Of a stretch of 64,000 nucleotides of DNA, positions 60,595 through 64,000 are shown piece after piece. The stretch lies in NCBI GenBank assembly GCA_964348095.1, contig CAYGBK010000116.1:7387-71386 (forward strand), read 5' to 3'. Within the stretch, counting starts at the first letter, position 1; every line of letters begins with the position of its first letter. The notes under the pieces were generated by a model that searched no databases, was not told the origin of the DNA, and saw only the letters and a program-made list of their open reading frames with translations. The position numbers and the translations under genes were made by a program. This DNA comes from WVXP01 sp964348095. Lineage in GTDB: Bacteria; Desulfobacterota; BSN033; WVXP01.

Positions 60595-60862
60595 GTTATT
60601 TCTTTCAGATGGTCGACCCTTCCGGGCGTCTGTACTGCTCTAGCACCTACCGTCGAATGATTGTACGTGCGGAATGAGGCAGATCGGAAGACACCGTCAG
60701 CGCAACCAACCAGTTTCAGTAGTCGATTTTGGTCAGTATCGCCAGTAGGGTTGCGCACAGAACCTGCCACGAGGGGATCGAGTTTTTTGCTAGAGGGGAA
60801 GGTGACAGGGGTCAAGGGAGATTTCCTATATAGAACTATCTGTTATGTTAAGAGAGAGGGCT

Positions 60863-62464
60863 ATGCTGATCGGAGACGCGCTAAGAAGAAGTGCCTCAAA
60901 TTATACAGACAAAACCGCCGTCAAGGATGAATATGGAAAACATTTTCCCGCAGGCTTCACCTATACCTACCCCGAGTTGTTCGAGACAGTCAATCGTTTG
61001 GCCAACAGTCTACTCTCCTTGGGACTAAAAAGGGGCGATCGAGTGGCCGTGCAAACGGGTACGGGAGCGGGATATATTGTGTCCCTGCTTGCCCTTGCCA
61101 AGGTTGGAATAATTATCGCGCCGATCGGCCGAACCTATATGAAGGATGAGATTGTTTACCAGATTCACGATAGCGGTGCGAGAGGGTTTATCGTCGACAC
61201 CGAGATCTATCAAACTCGAATAGAAACGATAAAACCAGATCTAAAATCAGTCGAATACTTCATCGGAATAGGAGGGGAAAAATCCTGTCAATATGATTTT
61301 GACAGGCTGATCCAACAGGGGACATCCGACGAGCCACCAATCGAGGTAAAGGAAGATGATGTGGCTACACTCATTTACACTAGCGGAACGACAGGGAAAC
61401 CCAAAGGTACACCCCTGACCCATCGAAACTGGAGCTTCAGTGCTTTTATGTGGGCGGCTGAATTAGGTGTCCATCCTTACTCCCGATGGCTTCTCTTGCT
61501 GCCACTCCACACTTCGGGAGGGACAGGGTTAAGCATCGCCTCGGTAATTCGCGGATGTTCCCTAACGGTGAGTAGTCCTGACCCCAAAAAAGTCTTAGAG
61601 ATTATCAGTAGAGAAAAAATCACCTTCACCCAGTTCAGTCCTACCCTACTCGCCAATGTCATTAGGCATCCCGACGCGAAAGCCTGCGATTTTTCAAGCA
61701 TAGCGCACTGGTTTACCTCGGCCGCGCCCATTTCTGCTGAGTTGCTGAAAGAAGGCGCTAGGTATTTGGGAGAAAATTTCATCCAACTGTACGGGACTAC
61801 AGAAACAGCTCTCCTGGGTACTGTACTTCGCCCGGAGGAGGTAGCAGTCACAGGCCCTCTGTCAAGGAGGCTTACATCAATAGGGCGGGCCTCCCTCGGA
61901 TATGAGACAAAGGTGATCGATGAGAAAGGCAGAGAAGTAGAGCCAGGCGGGATTGGAGAGCTGGCAGTCAAAGGGGAAGGGGTAGCCACAGGCTACTGGG
62001 GGCAACCCAACGCGACGGATTTCAGGGATGGTTGGTGGTGTTCAGGTGATCTCGTGAAAATCGACGAAGACGGATTCTACTATGTGGTAGACAGGAAGAA
62101 GGACATCATTGTAACGGGTGGCCTAAATGTTTCTCCTCGAGAGGTTGAGGATGTTATCGCTTCTCATCCCGCAGTTGATCTGGTTAGCGTTATTGGAGTC
62201 CCTGATGAAAAGTGGGGCGAAAGTGTAAAAGCGGTCATCGTTCGCAAGGAAGGTGCTGAGGTAACCGACGAGGAAGTCATAGAGTTCTGCAGCTCAAGGT
62301 TAGCCTCCTATAAGAAACCAAAATCAGTGGATTTCATAGACAAATCGGAAATGCCCATGATGGGTGGAGGATATAAGATATTGAAAAGAGAACTGAGAGA
62401 CCGATACAGGAAGGAGTATGAAAAGCAAAAAAAGAAAAAAATCGATCGCTGGGGCGTGGTCTGA
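60863..62464 (+). CDS. AMP-forming acyl-CoA synthetase (acid-CoA ligase family)
   Basis: A 533-residue ANL-superfamily ligase that activates a carboxylic acid to its CoA thioester. ATP motif TLIYTSGTTGKPKGTPLTH, A5 region LYGTTETALLG, A7 SGDLVKIDEDGFYYVVDR and A8 KKDIIVTGGLNVSPREVE are intact; a Lys near the C-terminus (GGGYKILKREL) is the adenylation lysine. ATG 60863 has GAGAGAGGG upstream; the ATG 18 bases earlier has none. It follows hyuB by 268 bases. Together with the dehydrogenase it probably processes the acid released from the cyclic substrate. Confidence 0.87.
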   Translation: MLIGDALRRSASNYTDKTAVKDEYGKHFPAGFTYTYPELFETVNRLANSLLSLGLKRGDRVAVQTGTGAGYIVSLLALAKVGIIIAPIGRTYMKDEIVYQIHDSGARGFIVDTEIYQTRIETIKPDLKSVEYFIGIGGEKSCQYDFDRLIQQGTSDEPPIEVKEDDVATLIYTSGTTGKPKGTPLTHRNWSFSAFMWAAELGVHPYSRWLLLLPLHTSGGTGLSIASVIRGCSLTVSSPDPKKVLEIISREKITFTQFSPTLLANVIRHPDAKACDFSSIAHWFTSAAPISAELLKEGARYLGENFIQLYGTTETALLGTVLRPEEVAVTGPLSRRLTSIGRASLGYETKVIDEKGREVEPGGIGELAVKGEGVATGYWGQPNATDFRDGWWCSGDLVKIDEDGFYYVVDRKKDIIVTGGLNVSPREVEDVIASHPAVDLVSVIGVPDEKWGESVKAVIVRKEGAEVTDEEVIEFCSSRLASYKKPKSVDFIDKSEMPMMGGGYKILKRELRDRYRKEYEKQKKKKIDRWGVV

Positions 62465-62556
62465 TATACGCCATGGCTCAAAGAGAGACTTATCATCCTA
62501 TGCTATTTACAGGGTAGGCAGAACAGTTTCCCAACCGCTTCTCAGGAGCACCTCTC

Positions 62557-63708
62557 ATGGACTTTCAACTCAGCGATGAGCAAAAAGACATCAAAAGGGC
62601 AGCCAGGGATTTCGCGGAAGGAGAATTTAGGGATATTGCCCGGGAATGTGATATTAGAGAAGAGTTTCCAATTTCCCTTCTGAAAAAGGCGTGCAAGCTA
62701 GGCTTTATCGGCGTGTTTATCGACGAAGAATACGGTGGGGCCGGCTTAGGCTTTCTCGAGCACGCCATCATTCTCGAAGAGTTCTGGAGGGTAGATCCTG
62801 GACTTGGACAGCAACTCTGTTCGGTTACATTTGGTGCAGAAGAGATACTGCTCTTTGGAAACCAGAAACAGAAAAAGAACTACCTGCCTTCCCTGATCAC
62901 AGGGGATTCGATGATGGGATTCGCCATTACCGAGCCAGATGCGGGCAGCGACACAGCCTCGGCCACCACTACGGCGAGAAAAGAGGGGGATTTCTACATC
63001 ATTAACGGAAGCAAGGTGATGATTGGGAACGGAACCCTTGCCGACTTCCTTCTGGTTTATTGCCTGACAAACCCGGAAGCCGAGTCACGATCAAGGAGAC
63101 ACAGTATCTTCATAGTGGAAACGGAAAGGGGGGGATACGAGGCTGACAGGATGGAAGGGAAGATGGGACTGAGAGCCTCCGACACTGCCAACGTCTTCTT
63201 CAATGAGGTTAAGGTCCCTAAGGAGAATCTTCTCGGGCGGGAAGGCGAAGGTTTTCGACAGTTGATGGGGTTTTTTGACCGTTCCCGAGCCTATGTGGCG
63301 GCCCATGGGGTTGGGCTAGCTCAGGGTGCCCTAGACCAAGCGGTCCAGCATGTGAGAGAGAGGAAACAATTCGGACAACCAATCGGTCTTTTCCAGATCA
63401 CCCAATCAAAGATAGCCGAAATGGCCACCATGATAGAAGCAGCCAGGACGATCGTCCAAAAAGCATGTTGGTCTGTCGACCACGACATAATCGATACGAA
63501 ACTGGTCGCCATGGCGAAATGGTTCGCCTGCAATGTTGCCGTCAAAGTTGTTGACGAAGCGTTACAGCTTCATGGGGGGTATGGGTATTTCAACGATCAC
63601 GATATCGAACGCTTCTACAGAGCGGCAAAGGTCTTAGAGATATATGAGGGAACCAGAGAGATAGAAAAGATCATCATCGCCAGGAGGATTTTGGGGAAGC
63701 TCTCTTGA
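62557..63708 (+). CDS. Acyl-CoA dehydrogenase
   Basis: A 383-residue flavoprotein of the short/medium-chain acyl-CoA dehydrogenase family. Text FAITEPDAGSDTAS, KMGLRASDTANVFFNEVKVP, RKQFGQPIGLFQ and LHGGYGYFNDHDIERFYRAAKVLEIYEGTREIEK (read in parts) is standard, with the catalytic base Glu364 in YEGT. It oxidises an acyl-CoA at C2-C3 and passes electrons to ETF. It lies 92 bases after the acyl-CoA synthetase and is the last complete gene of the window. Confidence 0.92.
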   Translation: MDFQLSDEQKDIKRAARDFAEGEFRDIARECDIREEFPISLLKKACKLGFIGVFIDEEYGGAGLGFLEHAIILEEFWRVDPGLGQQLCSVTFGAEEILLFGNQKQKKNYLPSLITGDSMMGFAITEPDAGSDTASATTTARKEGDFYIINGSKVMIGNGTLADFLLVYCLTNPEAESRSRRHSIFIVETERGGYEADRMEGKMGLRASDTANVFFNEVKVPKENLLGREGEGFRQLMGFFDRSRAYVAAHGVGLAQGALDQAVQHVRERKQFGQPIGLFQITQSKIAEMATMIEAARTIVQKACWSVDHDIIDTKLVAMAKWFACNVAVKVVDEALQLHGGYGYFNDHDIERFYRAAKVLEIYEGTREIEKIIIARRILGKLS

Positions 63709-64000
63709 CTCGACGTTCATGGCTTGTAGAGAGAGGTAGATGTATCAAGACCTCAGCAAGATTCTGCGGTCATGGCGACATTCCCGGCTTAACTTCTTTT
63801 GTGGACCAACAATGTATCCCGGGGACGGAGGTGCAATAAAGAACCTCGCCCGCTACAGTATCCGTACCTGTTGCTCTCAGCAAAGTATGACTGACATTCC
63901 CGAAGAGCCCAAAATCACCTACCAATCCAAAGCCCGTCCCCGACTCAATCGGGGAAGGTCGACCCCTTACCTGTCCACAGTGCCAGGGAAGGATGAGGAT
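63709..64000. other. Right-hand end without a supported gene
   Basis: About 290 bases. A hairpin TCCCCGA/TCGGGGA with a 5-base loop lies at 63937-63955, without a T-tract. No reading frame with family features is visible before the window ends. Confidence 0.4.

Noticed and set aside
60681..60691. AGATCGGAAGA, identical to the first 11 bases of common Illumina adapters
   Set aside because: The following bases (CACCGTCAG) do not continue either adapter, and the surroundings are normal intergenic sequence, so chance is more likely than assembly contamination.
1..64000. CRISPR arrays, prophage or insertion sequences
   Set aside because: No regularly spaced direct repeats, Cas, integrase, transposase or phage structural genes were found; the repeats seen are short intergenic elements.

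Overview
The window reads as one contiguous, gene-dense bacterial chromosome segment of about 50% G+C. I see no phage, insertion sequence, CRISPR array, tRNA or rRNA. The organism is most likely an anaerobe or facultative anaerobe of the Desulfobacterota (old Deltaproteobacteria) or a neighbouring phylum. This is inferred from the ricT-metG-dciA and holB-tmk neighbourhoods, LL-diaminopimelate aminotransferase (DapL), an archaeal-type phosphoglycerate mutase, LarB/LarC, a molybdate/tungstate transporter, a trimethylamine-methyltransferase homologue and a branched-chain amino acid type ABC system. The Fae (formaldehyde-activating) domains also leave Methylomirabilota/Rokubacteria-like lineages possible. 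No 16S rRNA is present to decide.

Layout. 1-1330: end of a serine-palmitoyltransferase-like PLP enzyme and an SDR/epimerase. 1485-2657: lytic transglycosylase. 2873-6258: PadR regulator plus a molybdate/tungstate ABC operon. 6396-8801: PIN-like protein, TlpA-like thioredoxin and DapL. 9346-14009: LivK-like binding protein facing a livGFHM operon. 14246-16103: ThiD-ThiN fusion behind a TPP riboswitch, with a structured repeat between switch and gene. 16361-21724: MoxR/DUF58/von Willebrand (Bat-type) operon. 21955-24887: DapA, a sulfite-oxidase-fold protein and Adk.

25046-31980: a catabolic cluster on the minus strand with an IclR regulator, two consecutive DapA-type aldolase/Fae fusion proteins, an enolase-superfamily enzyme and an MttB-family methyltransferase. 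This is the most unusual part of the window. I propose that sugar-acid dehydration feeds a retro-aldol cleavage that releases formaldehyde, which the fused Fae domain passes to tetrahydromethanopterin. 32537-38478: ACT-ApgM mutase, molybdopterin oxidoreductase, another DapA-like aldolase, glycerophosphodiesterase and a small membrane protein. 38661-43059: YkgJ-DUF2156 fusion, aminotransferase and zinc-ribbon membrane protein. 43413-46643: larB, a membrane protein, a cyclophilin-like protein and larC (nickel-pincer cofactor). 46658-52439: housekeeping block with DciA-like protein, metG, ricT, holB, tmk and a DUF547 protein. 53026-63708: NCS1 permease, old-yellow-enzyme/FadH-like reductase, HyuA, HyuB, acyl-CoA synthetase and acyl-CoA dehydrogenase, probably uptake and breakdown of a cyclic amide or N-heterocycle. 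An IclR-type palindrome lies upstream.

Four DapA-superfamily proteins, several molybdenum/tungsten-linked genes and two uptake systems suggest a versatile heterotroph living on small organic acids and N-compounds. Start codons were moved from the longest ORF wherever a clear Shine-Dalgarno or family alignment supported an internal start. All functional calls come from reading motifs, without database searches.
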